Source: Luteimonas terricola (lineage in GTDB: Bacteria; Pseudomonadota; Gammaproteobacteria; Xanthomonadales; Xanthomonadaceae). Taken from it: a stretch of 64,000 nucleotides of DNA. The translations under genes were made by a program, and so were the position numbers. Each line of letters begins with the position of its first letter. Position 1 is the first letter of the stretch. The DNA lies in assembly GCF_004352845.1 (NCBI RefSeq), contig NZ_SJRX01000002.1, forward strand, positions 496,001 to 560,000. Direction: 5' to 3'. Below, piece by piece: positions 24,693 through 33,590 of the stretch. The notes below the pieces were generated by a model. It ran no database searches. It was not told the origin of the DNA and saw only the letters and a list, made by a program, of their open reading frames with translations.

Positions 24693-25472
24693 GTGTTCGA
24701 CTTCCTCGGCAACCCGCTGCTGGCGCTCGCGCTGGTGCTGCCGCGGGTGATCGGCGCCTTCCTGATGCTGCCGCTGATGACCCAGCAGACGGTGCCGGCG
24801 ATGGTGCGCAACAGCTTCATGGTGAGCCTGGGGATCATCGTGCTGCCGATCGCACTGGCCGGCCTGCCGATGGACAACCTGGGCACGATCGAGTGGCCGC
24901 TGATCGTGCTCAAGGAGATCTTCATCGGGGTCGCGATCGGCTTCTGCTTCGGCATCGTGTTCTGGGCCGTGGCCGCGGTGGGCAGCGTGATCGACACCCA
25001 GGTGGGCATGTCGATGGCGCAGGTCTTCGATCCCATCCAGGGGCACCAGGTCACCCTGCACGGCGAATTCCTGTCGCAGCTGGCGACCTGGCTGTTCATG
25101 GCCAGCGGCGCCTTCCTGGTGTTCCTCGACCTGCTGATGGGCAGCTACGTGCTGTGGCCGGTGGCCTCGTACTTCCCGAACCTGCCCGCGGCGGGCATGA
25201 ACCTGTTCGTCGGCCAGTTCGACTACATGATGACGACCGTGCTGGTGATGGCGGCACCGGTGATGGTGGTGATGCTGGTCATCGACCTGTCGTTCGGCCT
25301 GGTGAACCGCTACGCGCCCCAGCTCAACGTCTTCGCGCTCACGATGCCGATCAAGGCCTGGCTTGCGACCGCGCTGATCCTGCTGCTGATCGGCGTGTAC
25401 GTGGAGATCCTGCTCGAGCGCCTGGGCAGCAACCGCTACCTGCTCGGCCTGCTGCAGGGCGCGCTGGGCTGA
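24693..25472 (+). CDS. sctT: T3SS export-gate protein SctT
   Basis: This 259-residue FliR/SctT protein has about six membrane helices. Conserved features are LPRVIGAFLMLPLMTQQTVP, the GVAIGFCFGIVFWAVAAVGSVIDTQ segment, and MVVMLVIDLSFGLVNRYAPQLNVF near the end. The start is GTG at 24693, 3 nt after the sctS stop. It is the last plus-strand gene of the arm. Its TGA is followed directly by the reverse-strand stop of sctU, so the two stops form TGATCA. Confidence 0.94.
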   Translation: MFDFLGNPLLALALVLPRVIGAFLMLPLMTQQTVPAMVRNSFMVSLGIIVLPIALAGLPMDNLGTIEWPLIVLKEIFIGVAIGFCFGIVFWAVAAVGSVIDTQVGMSMAQVFDPIQGHQVTLHGEFLSQLATWLFMASGAFLVFLDLLMGSYVLWPVASYFPNLPAAGMNLFVGQFDYMMTTVLVMAAPVMVVMLVIDLSFGLVNRYAPQLNVFALTMPIKAWLATALILLLIGVYVEILLERLGSNRYLLGLLQGALG

Positions 25473-26531
25473 TCACTCGCCACGGCGGATGCCCTCGGCC
25501 CAGAACAGCACCTCGGCCACCGCGTCGAAGAACTCGTTGCCGATGTAGTCGTCGACCTCGACCTTCTCGTTCAGCCCCCGGGCCAGCGGGATGTTCTGCA
25601 GGATCGGCACGCCCGCTTCCTCGGCGACGCGCTTGATCTCCTCGGCCTGGTGGCCTTCGCCCTTGGCGACGACCACCGGCAGGTCGGTGACCCCGGCCTC
25701 GAACTGCAGCGCGACGGCGATGTGTGTGGGATTGGTCACGACGACATTGGATCCCCTGACGGCATTGAGCATGTTCTGCTGCGACCACTCCTGGTGCAAC
25801 TGCTTGCGGCGCTGCTTCACGTAGGGGTCGCCCTCGTTGTCCTTGACCTCCTGCTTGATGTCGCGGCGGCTCATGCGCAGCTGCTTGAGGTAGGAGAACT
25901 TCTGGTACCAGGCGTCGAGCACGGATACGAAGAAGAACACGCCGATGGTCCAGATGCCGATCCGCACCAGGGCGTGCCAGATCGCGGTGCCCATCGCACC
26001 GGGGGGCGCGTGCGGCATCTGCAGCAGGCTGTGGCGCATGCCGTAGAGCACCACGCCGCCGATGAAGATCAGCGCCGCGCTCTTGAAGATGGCCTTCACC
26101 AGCTCGACCAGGTTGTCCATCGAGAACATCTTCTTGATGCCCTCGGCCGGGTTCATCTTCGACATGTCGGGGGTGAGCTTTTTCATGCTCACCACCGGCC
26201 CGGCCTGCAGGAACTCGACGACCAGGCCGAGGAAGAGCGCCAGCAGCAACAGCGGCACGCTCAGTGCGACCAGGGTCCAGAACGCCTGCAGCCCCAGTGC
26301 GGGCGCAGCCTCCAGGAAGGGCGTGCCCACCGCGTCGAGGCTCGCCTGGAACAGCGCCCGCATCCGGTCCCACATGAAGCCGAGCATCATCCAGCCGCCC
26401 ACCAGCCAGCCGAGCACGAGCACGGTGCTGGTCAGCTCCTTGCTCTTGCTGACGTTGGCGTCCTTGCGCGCGTCGCGGAGCTTCTTTGGGGTCGGCTGCT
26501 CGGTCTTGTCGGCGCCCTGGTCCTTGGCCAT
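25473..26531 (-). CDS. sctU: T3SS autocleaving switch protein SctU
   Basis: This 352-residue FlhB/SctU protein has the N-terminal motif KTEQPTPKKLRDARK, four membrane helices between about 35 and 210, and the cytoplasmic domain with the autocleavage motif NPTH at residues 267-270. SctU cleaves itself between N and P and controls the switch from early to late substrates. It lies on the opposite strand to sctRST, unlike the common R-S-T-U order, so it must have its own promoter. The ATG at 26531 was chosen because it gives the standard N-terminus; its ribosome-binding site is weak. Confidence 0.95.
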   Translation of the reverse strand: MAKDQGADKTEQPTPKKLRDARKDANVSKSKELTSTVLVLGWLVGGWMMLGFMWDRMRALFQASLDAVGTPFLEAAPALGLQAFWTLVALSVPLLLLALFLGLVVEFLQAGPVVSMKKLTPDMSKMNPAEGIKKMFSMDNLVELVKAIFKSAALIFIGGVVLYGMRHSLLQMPHAPPGAMGTAIWHALVRIGIWTIGVFFFVSVLDAWYQKFSYLKQLRMSRRDIKQEVKDNEGDPYVKQRRKQLHQEWSQQNMLNAVRGSNVVVTNPTHIAVALQFEAGVTDLPVVVAKGEGHQAEEIKRVAEEAGVPILQNIPLARGLNEKVEVDDYIGNEFFDAVAEVLFWAEGIRRGE

Positions 26532-26738
26532 CGCGTCTCTGCCTGGTTCGCGCGGGAACGCTACCATGCACGATATTGCCGGTGCGGCCACGCAAGCATG
26601 GGCGGCCGCGCGGGCGAATTACGCCGGCAGCTGAACGGGACGGTGGCAGCTAGGGTCGCCCCGAGGTGGCAGGCGCGGTCCGCGGCGATACAGTTTGCCC
26701 ATCGCCCCGACTCCCCCTCCAGGTCCCGCAGCAACGCC

Positions 26739-27056
26739 ATGAGCACCATCGGCCCCGATTCCCACCTCAACCTCGCTTCCGGCCTGCACCGGATCGACGG
26801 GCCGCTGGACGACCTCCGTCGCCAGCAGGGCGGGGACGCGCACGAGGTCCAGGCCACCAGCCCCGCCGCCGAGGCGGACGCGGCACCGGTCGCGCTGGCA
26901 GATGCGGGTGAACGGGTCCTCGCCGCGCCGGCCTGGGACACCGCCGGCCCGCGCATGCTCGCCGGCGACCTCGCGCTCGAGGCCCGGCTGGGCGCACTGC
27001 CGCTGGCCCAGGCCGCCGAGGGCGCCGTGGATTCGGTGCTCGACGCGTTCGCCTGA
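26739..27056 (+). CDS. Small hypothetical protein next to sctU
   Basis: This 105-residue protein has no signal peptide, membrane segment or recognised domain. Its N-terminus (MSTIGPDSHLNLASGLHRID) is Ser/Asn/Gly-rich and the middle is Ala/Glu/Asp-rich. The C-terminal 40 residues form a probable amphipathic helix (LALEARLGALPLAQAAEGAV). It starts about 200 bp from the divergent sctU start. It could be a T3SS substrate, inner-rod-like protein or regulator, but only its location supports that. The ribosome-binding site before the ATG is weak. Confidence 0.5.
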   Translation: MSTIGPDSHLNLASGLHRIDGPLDDLRRQQGGDAHEVQATSPAAEADAAPVALADAGERVLAAPAWDTAGPRMLAGDLALEARLGALPLAQAAEGAVDSVLDAFA

Positions 27057-27092
27057 CCTGCAGGCATCCCCAGCCGCGATAATGCCGCGGCC

Positions 27093-27773
27093 ATGACCGA
27101 TTCCCTGCCCACCCCCGAAGCCCTGCGCACGGCCGCCGATCGCCTGGTCTCGGCGCTGGCCGCCCATGCCGATCCCGAGTACCGCCTGGCGGTGCTCAAG
27201 CGCCTCGTGCGACGCCTGGGCGAAGAGCGCTATCCGCTGTTCCTGCGCATCGTCGGGGTGGTGGCCGAAAGCGACGACGAACGCGCGCAGCGGCTGCTGG
27301 CGGAGACCTTCGGCGTCGCCCTGCGGCGGATGGACCTGCCTGGCGGCGCGCTCAGCTCCTGGGGTGCCACCGGACTGCCCGACCACGGCGGCGCGCCGAT
27401 GGCCGCCAGCGCGCTGTCGGGCCACTTCTTCGGCGCCACCCCGCGGCGCATGCTCGGCCCGGTGGAATACCTGGTGGTGTGGCACCTGCAGCGCACCCAG
27501 CGCACGGCGCTGTCGGCCGACGGTTTCCGCACCAGCCTGGCGCGGATGATCGCCATGCTCAACCGCAGCGACGACGCGCGCACGCTGTACCCGCAGAAGC
27601 TGGCCGCCGACGCCCAGAACGAGCTTGAAGGCGCCTATACCCGCGCCACCCGGGACAGGCTGGCCGCCATCGCTGCGGCCTGGGCCGCCGGCGAGCCGCC
27701 CGAGCGCGTGGCCGAGGCCGCCATCGACGCGCCCGCGGCGGCCGCCCACGGCTGGGTCGTCCGCGACCTGTGA
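27093..27773 (+). CDS. Hypothetical protein at the T3SS border
   Basis: This 226-residue soluble helical protein has no recognised family. It starts with an Ala/Leu helix (EALRTAADRLVSALAAHAD) and a repeated Arg/Leu pattern (LAVLKRLVRRLGEERYPLFL). A central Gly-rich segment (ALSSWGATGLPDHGGAP) and GPVEYLVVWHLQRTQRTALS follow, and the tail is Ala-rich. It follows the small gene at 26739 by 36 bp in the same direction. It may belong to the secretion island or to the chromosome beyond it. The sequence gives no catalytic motif. Confidence 0.55.
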   Translation: MTDSLPTPEALRTAADRLVSALAAHADPEYRLAVLKRLVRRLGEERYPLFLRIVGVVAESDDERAQRLLAETFGVALRRMDLPGGALSSWGATGLPDHGGAPMAASALSGHFFGATPRRMLGPVEYLVVWHLQRTQRTALSADGFRTSLARMIAMLNRSDDARTLYPQKLAADAQNELEGAYTRATRDRLAAIAAAWAAGEPPERVAEAAIDAPAAAAHGWVVRDL

Positions 27774-27842
27774 CCGCGTAGGCTTGCCGCGGCTGCCGGG
27801 CGGCGGCCAAGATGCGCCCTGCTTCCCGGGGGAGGGGATGCG

Positions 27843-28775
27843 ATGCCCATGCCACCGTTCCTGCGATCGCTGCTGGCCGCCGCCGCAGTGGCCGCCCTGC
27901 TCGCAGCCTGCCGGCCTGTCACGCCGGATGCCCAGGCACCCGCGGCCAGCGACCTCAGCCGGCCCGCGCTGGCCGTGCAGGTGCTGACCGGCCACATGCG
28001 CAGCGGCGATCTCGCCGCCTTCGCGCGCGATGCGGTGCCGCCGGCGCTGCATGCGCGGTTGCAGCTGGCCTGGCGCGCCGGCGACACGCGCTGGCCGCTC
28101 GACGAGCTGCCGTTCTCCGAGCAACTGCCGCAGGTGCTCGAGGCGCTGGCGGCGGACGATGCCGAAACCGCCCTGGTGGCCGGCTTCGACCGCCAGTTCG
28201 CCGGTTCCGCGCGCGAGATCCGCGCCGCCGCCGCGACCATGGGCATGTTCGGCGTCCAGTACGTCGAGCACCAGGGCGACTTCAGCGACTCCGAGCGCGA
28301 CCACTACGCGCAGCTGGTGTCGGCGGTGGCGCAGTGGGCCGCGCAGGCGCCGCTGACCGACCGCGAACGCGCCAGGGCGGCGATCATGCGCCTGTCCGCC
28401 GCCGCGCGCGCCACCGGCGCCGTGTCGGCGGAGGACATCGCCGCTGCAGGGATGGAGGCTTCGCTCGGGCGCATCGGCGCCTTCACCCTCGAGGCCCGGG
28501 CGGTGCTGGCCGGGTACGGCCTGGACCTCGATGCCGCGTTCGACAGCGTCGAGGCAAGCCTGCAGGTCCAGCAGGGCGACCGGGCCACCGTCCGCCTGCG
28601 CTACGTCCTGGCCGGCGGCGCCATCGACACCGTGGTCGACATGGAGCGCATCGACGGCCGCTGGTACCTGGCCGACTACCTGCGCCACGCCCGCGCGGCC
28701 GCGGGCACCGTCGAACTCCCGGCCGATCCGCCGCCCGCACCCGGCACGCCGCCCACCCCGGTGGCCGCTCCCTGA
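27843..28775 (+). CDS. Hypothetical lipoprotein
   Basis: This 310-residue lipoprotein has a signal peptide ending in lipobox LLAAC (Cys at about residue 23). The body is helical (about 40-220). A beta-rich C-terminal domain follows (VQQGDRATVRLRYVLAGGAI and DMERIDGRWYLADYL), which looks like the NTF2-like/DUF4878 type of fold often seen in lipoproteins. The end is Pro-rich. There is no known enzyme motif. GGAGG is visible just before the ATG region. Confidence 0.65.
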   Translation: MPMPPFLRSLLAAAAVAALLAACRPVTPDAQAPAASDLSRPALAVQVLTGHMRSGDLAAFARDAVPPALHARLQLAWRAGDTRWPLDELPFSEQLPQVLEALAADDAETALVAGFDRQFAGSAREIRAAAATMGMFGVQYVEHQGDFSDSERDHYAQLVSAVAQWAAQAPLTDRERARAAIMRLSAAARATGAVSAEDIAAAGMEASLGRIGAFTLEARAVLAGYGLDLDAAFDSVEASLQVQQGDRATVRLRYVLAGGAIDTVVDMERIDGRWYLADYLRHARAAAGTVELPADPPPAPGTPPTPVAAP

Positions 28776-28824
28776 CCGCGACATGCCCCGGGCGCGCAGC
28801 AGGCCCGGAACCGCCTTGGGCATA

Positions 28825-31491
28825 ATGCAGACGATGCCGAACCAGCCCTCCCTGTTTGATTCCAGCCCGACGCCCGACGCCGGGTCCGACGCCGAGGCCG
28901 GATCCGGCCCGGGCATCGAAGCCGCGGTGCCGGGCCGCGGGCCGCGCCCCGGCCGCCCGCCGCGACGCACGCGGCCCTGGTGGGCACGCCTGCTGGGGCG
29001 CCTGCTGTCGCCCTGGATCGGCCTGAGCATCGAGCCCCAGGCGCCCGGCGACGCCATCGACGACCGCCAGGTCTGCTACGTGCTCGAGGACTACGGCCTG
29101 TCCAACGCGCTGATCCTCGACCGCGCCTGCCGCGAGGCCGGCCTGCCGTCGCCGCTGGTGCCGCTGCCGGGCGACCTGCTGGGTCGCAAGCGCGCCTACG
29201 TGGCCCTGTCGCGGCGCAACGCCGGCAGCGCGCTGGCGCTGGCCACCCAGATCGCCACCCAGCGCAAGCCGGAAAGGAAAAAGAGCCACTCCGATTCGCT
29301 GGCGCGCCTGCTCGAGGCGCACCACGACGATCCGACGCTCGACGTGCAGCTGGTGCCGGTATCGATCTTCGTCGGCCGCGCGCCGGACAAGAACAGCGGC
29401 TGGTTCTCGGTGCTGTTCTCGGAAAACTGGGCGCTGGTGGGCCGCTTCCGGCGGCTGCTGGCGATCCTGCTCAACGGCCGCGACACCCAGGTCCGCTTCG
29501 CACCGCCGGTCGCGGTGCGCGACATCGTCGCCGAGGACCTGGAACGCGAGCGCGAGGTCCGCAAGCTCTCGCGCCTGCTGCGCACGCACTTCAACCGCAT
29601 CCGCGCCGCGATCATCGGCCCCGACCTGTCCACCCGCCGCCTGCTGGTCGACAAGGTGCTGTCATCGACGCCGGTGCGCGACGCCATCGCCGACCAGGCC
29701 CGGCGCGAGGGCGGCGATGGCGCCAAGGGCCAGGCCGAGGCCTGGAAGAAGGCCCACGGCTACGCCTACGAAGTCGCCGCCGACTACTCGCACCCAGTGG
29801 TGCGCTCGGCGAGCTTCCTGCTGACCACGGTCTGGAACCGGATCTTCCGCGGCGTGCTGGTGCACCACCTCGACCAGCTCAAGGCCGCGGCGCCCGGCCA
29901 CGAAATCGTCTACGTGCCCTGCCACCGCAGCCACATGGACTACCTGCTGCTGTCCTACCTGCTGTACACGCGCGGCATCGTGCCGCCGCACATCGCCGCC
30001 GGCATCAACCTCAACCTGCCGGTGATCGGCACCATCCTGCGCAAGGGCGGGGCGTTCTTCATCCGCCGCAGCTTCCGCGGCAACGCACTGTATTCGGCGG
30101 TGTTCACCGAGTACGTGGCCAAGCTGGTCGCCGGCGGCTATTCGATCGAGTACTTCATCGAGGGCGGGCGCTCGCGCACCGGCCGCCTGCTGCAGCCCAA
30201 GGGCGGCATGGTGGCGATGACCGTCCGCGCCTTCCTGCGCCAGCCCACGCGCCCGGTGCTGTTCCAGCCGGTGTACATCGGCTACGAGAAGCTGATGGAG
30301 GGCAACAGCTACTTCGACGAGCTGTCGGGAAAGCCCAAGGAAAAGGAGTCGATCTGGGCGCTGCTGTGGGGCATTCCCAAGGTGCTGCGACAGAACTACG
30401 GCCAGGTGGTGGTGAACTTCGGCGAGCCGATCGCGCTGGCCGACATGCTGGCCGAACATGCCGGCAGCTGGGACGGCAAGCCCCTGCCCGACGAGGACAA
30501 GCCCGACTGGCTGGCGACCACGGTCGATGCCACCGCGCAGCGCATCCAGGAACGCGTCAACAGCGCCGCCGACGTCAACCCGATCAACCTGCTGGCGCTG
30601 GCGCTGCTGTCCACGCCCAAGCACGCCATGGGCGAAGGCGACCTGACCGCGCAGATCGTGCTGTCCAAGAAACTGCTGGCGGAAGTGCCCTACAGCCCGC
30701 TGGTCACCGTCTCCCCGCACTCGCCGCAGCAGATCATCGCCCATGGCGAAGAGATCGGCGTACTGCACCGCGTGGTGCATCCGCTGGGCGACGTCCTGCG
30801 CGTGGACGGCGACACCGCGGTGCTGCTGTCGTACTTCCGCAACAACGTGGTGCACCTGTTCACGGCCTCGGCCTGGATCGCCTGCTGCTTCCTGCACAAC
30901 CGGCGCATGTCGCGCGAGACCCTGCTGCGGATCGGCCGCAGCATGTATCCCTTCCTGCAGGGCGAGCTGTTCCTGCCCTGGGACGAGGACGGCTTTGCAG
31001 CGCGCATCGACGCCACCATCGCGCTGTTCATGCGCGAAGGCCTGTTGGAGCGCGTCAGCGAGGACGACGGCGGCATCCTCGCCCGGCAGGCGGGGCAGTC
31101 GGACGAGGTCTTCCGCCTGCGCGCGATCGGCCATCCGCTGCAGCAGGCCTTCGAGCGCTACTACATCGCGATCTCGGTGCTGGCCAAGAACGGTTCGGGC
31201 ACGCTGGGCGCGGGCGAGCTCGAAGGCCTGTGCCAGCTGGCGGCGCAGCGGCTGAGCCTGCTGTACGCGCCGGCGGCGCCGGAGTTCTTCGACAAGACGT
31301 TGTTCCGCGGCTTCATCCAGAAGCTGCGCGAGCTCGGCCTGGTGAAGCTGGACCACAACAGCAAGCTGGCCTTCGACCAGCGCCTGGACACCTGGGCACG
31401 CGATGCCAAGGTGATCCTGGGCCGCGAACTGCGGCACACGATCGAGAAGATCAGTCCGGAGGCCGCGCCGCCGGCCGCGACCCAGGCCTGA
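28825..31491 (+). CDS. plsB: Glycerol-3-phosphate 1-O-acyltransferase PlsB
   Basis: This protein of about 888 residues is an inner-membrane-associated enzyme that acylates glycerol-3-phosphate at position 1, the first step of phospholipid synthesis. The acyltransferase blocks are visible. Block I is H-x4-D (HRSHMDYLLLSY, His at about residue 367). Block II is GGAFFIRRSFRGN. Block III is FIEGGRSRTGRLLQPKGG. Block IV is around PVLFQPVYIGYEKLMEG. The first 50 residues are a Pro/Gly/Arg-rich extension. Two starts are possible, ATG 28825 and ATG 28834; the first is used and the difference is three residues. The length is slightly above the usual E. coli value of about 807, as in xanthomonads. Confidence 0.95.
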   Translation: MQTMPNQPSLFDSSPTPDAGSDAEAGSGPGIEAAVPGRGPRPGRPPRRTRPWWARLLGRLLSPWIGLSIEPQAPGDAIDDRQVCYVLEDYGLSNALILDRACREAGLPSPLVPLPGDLLGRKRAYVALSRRNAGSALALATQIATQRKPERKKSHSDSLARLLEAHHDDPTLDVQLVPVSIFVGRAPDKNSGWFSVLFSENWALVGRFRRLLAILLNGRDTQVRFAPPVAVRDIVAEDLEREREVRKLSRLLRTHFNRIRAAIIGPDLSTRRLLVDKVLSSTPVRDAIADQARREGGDGAKGQAEAWKKAHGYAYEVAADYSHPVVRSASFLLTTVWNRIFRGVLVHHLDQLKAAAPGHEIVYVPCHRSHMDYLLLSYLLYTRGIVPPHIAAGINLNLPVIGTILRKGGAFFIRRSFRGNALYSAVFTEYVAKLVAGGYSIEYFIEGGRSRTGRLLQPKGGMVAMTVRAFLRQPTRPVLFQPVYIGYEKLMEGNSYFDELSGKPKEKESIWALLWGIPKVLRQNYGQVVVNFGEPIALADMLAEHAGSWDGKPLPDEDKPDWLATTVDATAQRIQERVNSAADVNPINLLALALLSTPKHAMGEGDLTAQIVLSKKLLAEVPYSPLVTVSPHSPQQIIAHGEEIGVLHRVVHPLGDVLRVDGDTAVLLSYFRNNVVHLFTASAWIACCFLHNRRMSRETLLRIGRSMYPFLQGELFLPWDEDGFAARIDATIALFMREGLLERVSEDDGGILARQAGQSDEVFRLRAIGHPLQQAFERYYIAISVLAKNGSGTLGAGELEGLCQLAAQRLSLLYAPAAPEFFDKTLFRGFIQKLRELGLVKLDHNSKLAFDQRLDTWARDAKVILGRELRHTIEKISPEAAPPAATQA

Positions 31492-31647
31492 CTTTCGCGG
31501 GCCGCCCGGCCTCGGGCTTCACCGCGGGCGACACTCCCGGCACAATGCCCGCGCGCCATGGGGAGTGGCGTGCGCGGGGCGCTGTCCAGGCACGCTCCTG
31601 CCAACCGCAGTCGCGGCGGCCCTGCCGCAACACACCAGGAGCATTCC

Positions 31648-32229
31648 ATGCGCTTCCGCAACGCCGTGCCGGCGCTCGTCGCCATTGCCATCGCCACCGC
31701 CATGGCGCCCGCCATCGCCCGCCAGGCCGCAAAGACCGAGGGCTTCCTCTGCTGCAACATGCGCAGCTTCGACGGCGAGGTCTACGACATCAATTACGAC
31801 GACGAGGGCGCGCGCATCGTCCCGTTCGGCAGTCCGCTCACCGTGACCAAGCAGGGCCGCCGCAAGCTCAGGCTGCTGGTGGACGGCGAGAAGCACGTGA
31901 TCGAGAACCACTACAGCCGCGACCTGTCGGACGCCGAATTCGCGGCCCGCTACGTGGTGGCGGAAGACCCGCGCATCGCCGCCGCAGGCTTCCCGGAGAA
32001 GATCCGCGAAGCCATCGCCAGCGCGCGGATCACGCCGGGCATGAACCGCGAGCAGGTGGCGATGTCGCTGGGCTGGCCGGTGAGCAGCGAGAATCCCGAC
32101 CTCGACGCAGACGTCTGGCGCTTCTGGCTGGGCAGCTTCGAGGAGATCCAGGTCGAGTTCGACGCCGCAGGCCTGGTGGTGGACGCCAGCGCCAGCCCGT
32201 TGACCCGCAGGAAGATCTGGCTGCCCTGA
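31648..32229 (+). CDS. Hypothetical periplasmic protein with BamE/OmlA-like C-terminus
   Basis: This 193-residue protein has a signal peptide (about 1-25, ending AIARQAA). The ATG has GGAG 7 nt upstream. The N-terminal part has adjacent Cys residues in GFLCCNMRSFDG. The C-terminal 70 residues fit the BamE/OmlA-like alpha-beta unit: ITPGMNREQVAMSLGWP followed by VWRFWLGSFEEIQVEFDAAG. Such units are found in outer-membrane assembly proteins and other small envelope proteins. The role is unknown. Confidence 0.6.
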   Translation: MRFRNAVPALVAIAIATAMAPAIARQAAKTEGFLCCNMRSFDGEVYDINYDDEGARIVPFGSPLTVTKQGRRKLRLLVDGEKHVIENHYSRDLSDAEFAARYVVAEDPRIAAAGFPEKIREAIASARITPGMNREQVAMSLGWPVSSENPDLDADVWRFWLGSFEEIQVEFDAAGLVVDASASPLTRRKIWLP

Positions 32230-32259
32230 GCTACGTCCCGCGCCTCGCGCGGGCCGGCC

Positions 32260-32475
32260 TCAGGCCGGCTCATCGGGGATCAGCGCCGATTCCAGCAGCT
32301 CGATGCCGTCGCGCAGCTGCAGCTTGCGTTTCTTCAGGCGCTTGACCATGAGCTCGTCTGCGCCGCTGTCGAGCTGCAGCCGGGCGATCGCGGCATCGAG
32401 GTCGCGATGTTCGGCCTTCAGCGCCGCCAGGCGCTGGGCGAGTCGGGCCTGTTCGGCGGCATCGGAAGGGTGCAT
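32260..32475 (-). CDS. YdcH/SlyX-like small coiled-coil protein (DUF465)
   Basis: This 71-residue protein is a charged coiled coil: LAALKAEHRDLDAAIARLQL, then the typical LMVKRLKKRKLQLRDGIELLE, a pattern found in YdcH/DUF465 proteins. ATG 32475 is preferred; an in-frame GTG at 32493 would add six residues. Its function is unknown. It is transcribed away from ttcA, with about 100 bp between starts. Confidence 0.8.
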   Translation of the reverse strand: MHPSDAAEQARLAQRLAALKAEHRDLDAAIARLQLDSGADELMVKRLKKRKLQLRDGIELLESALIPDEPA

Positions 32476-32578
32476 GGCGTCCCGAGAGTACACGCTGCCC
32501 GCGTCGATCGGCCATCCACCGGCAACGGGGCGCGCCGATCCGGCGCCTGTGATCGGGCACCGTTAGAATGCGTGGTCC

Positions 32579-33481
32579 ATGAGCATCGTCCTTCCACTCG
32601 CCGAACCCGCGCCGCGCGTGCGCAGTGCCGCGCACGACGCCCAGCGCCTGGGCAAGCGCCTGCGCCACCAGGTCGGCCGCGCGATCGCCGACTTCGGCAT
32701 GATCGCCGACGGCGACAAGGTGATGGTGTGCCTGTCGGGCGGCAAGGACAGCTACACGCTGCTCGATGTCCTGCTGCAGCTGCAGAAGAAGGCACCGGTA
32801 TCGTTCTCGATCACCGCGGTCAACCTCGACCAGAAGCAGCCGGGCTTCCCGGAGCAGGTGCTGCCCGACTACCTGCGCTCGCTCGGCGTGGACTTCCACA
32901 TCATCGAGCAGGACACGTATTCGGTGGTCTCGCGCGTGGTGCCGGAAGGCAAGACCATGTGCTCGCTGTGTTCGCGGCTGCGCCGCGGCGCGCTGTACGC
33001 CCGGGCCGCCGAGCACGGCTTCACCCGCATCGCCCTGGGCCACCACCTCGACGACATGGTGGCCACGTTCTTCCTCAACATGTTCTTCCACGCCAGGCTC
33101 AGCGGCATGCCGCCGAAGCTGCTCAGCGACGACGGCAGGCACGTGGTGATCCGCCCGCTGGCCTATGTCCGCGAGGAGGACATCGCGGCCTACTCGGAGG
33201 CGAAGGCGTTCCCGATCATCCCCTGCAACCTGTGCGGTTCGCAGGAGAACCTGCAGCGCAAACAGGTGCAGCGGATGATGGCGCAGTGGGATCGTGAATC
33301 ACCCGGGCGCGTCGAGCAGATCGCGCGCGCGCTGGGTGACATCCGTCCCTCGCAGCTGGCTGATCCGACGCTGTTCGACTTCCTCGGCCTGGGCCATCGC
33401 GACGCGGCGGCCACGGCCGACGCGCAGCGGTGGCTGGCCGGCGATCCCCACGACAGGCCGCACGCCGGCAACGACGCCTGA
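32579..33481 (+). CDS. ttcA: tRNA 2-thiocytidine biosynthesis protein TtcA
   Basis: This 300-residue protein inserts sulfur at cytidine 32 of tRNA. The PP-loop SGGKDS lies at residues 53-58. Iron-sulfur cluster cysteines are in CSLC (C128, C131) and CNLC (C216, C219), and the conserved GHHLDD segment lies between. The family uses a [4Fe-4S] cluster and ATP. The start ATG directly precedes the conserved N-terminal region. The gene stands alone, divergent from the small YdcH-like gene. Confidence 0.95.
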   Translation: MSIVLPLAEPAPRVRSAAHDAQRLGKRLRHQVGRAIADFGMIADGDKVMVCLSGGKDSYTLLDVLLQLQKKAPVSFSITAVNLDQKQPGFPEQVLPDYLRSLGVDFHIIEQDTYSVVSRVVPEGKTMCSLCSRLRRGALYARAAEHGFTRIALGHHLDDMVATFFLNMFFHARLSGMPPKLLSDDGRHVVIRPLAYVREEDIAAYSEAKAFPIIPCNLCGSQENLQRKQVQRMMAQWDRESPGRVEQIARALGDIRPSQLADPTLFDFLGLGHRDAAATADAQRWLAGDPHDRPHAGNDA

Positions 33482-33590
33482 TGCCGCAGCACGGCAGTTC
33501 CCCATCCCGCCCGCGCGGGACGCCACCGCGTCCCCTGAGACAGCGCGCGCGCATCCTTTCCCGCTTCCACGACCACGGCCTCCGATACCC

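Noticed and set aside
8414..27773. Considered a flagellar export cluster because of the FliO-like gene
   Set aside because: SctD, SctI and SctK-type genes and a needle candidate are present, and no flagellin, hook, basal-body rod or motor gene is seen. FliO is therefore treated as an oddity of a non-flagellar system.
28980..32345. Plus-strand frame of 1121 codons overlapping plsB
   Set aside because: It is an Arg/Pro/Gly-rich alternative frame of plsB; plsB itself has all acyltransferase blocks.
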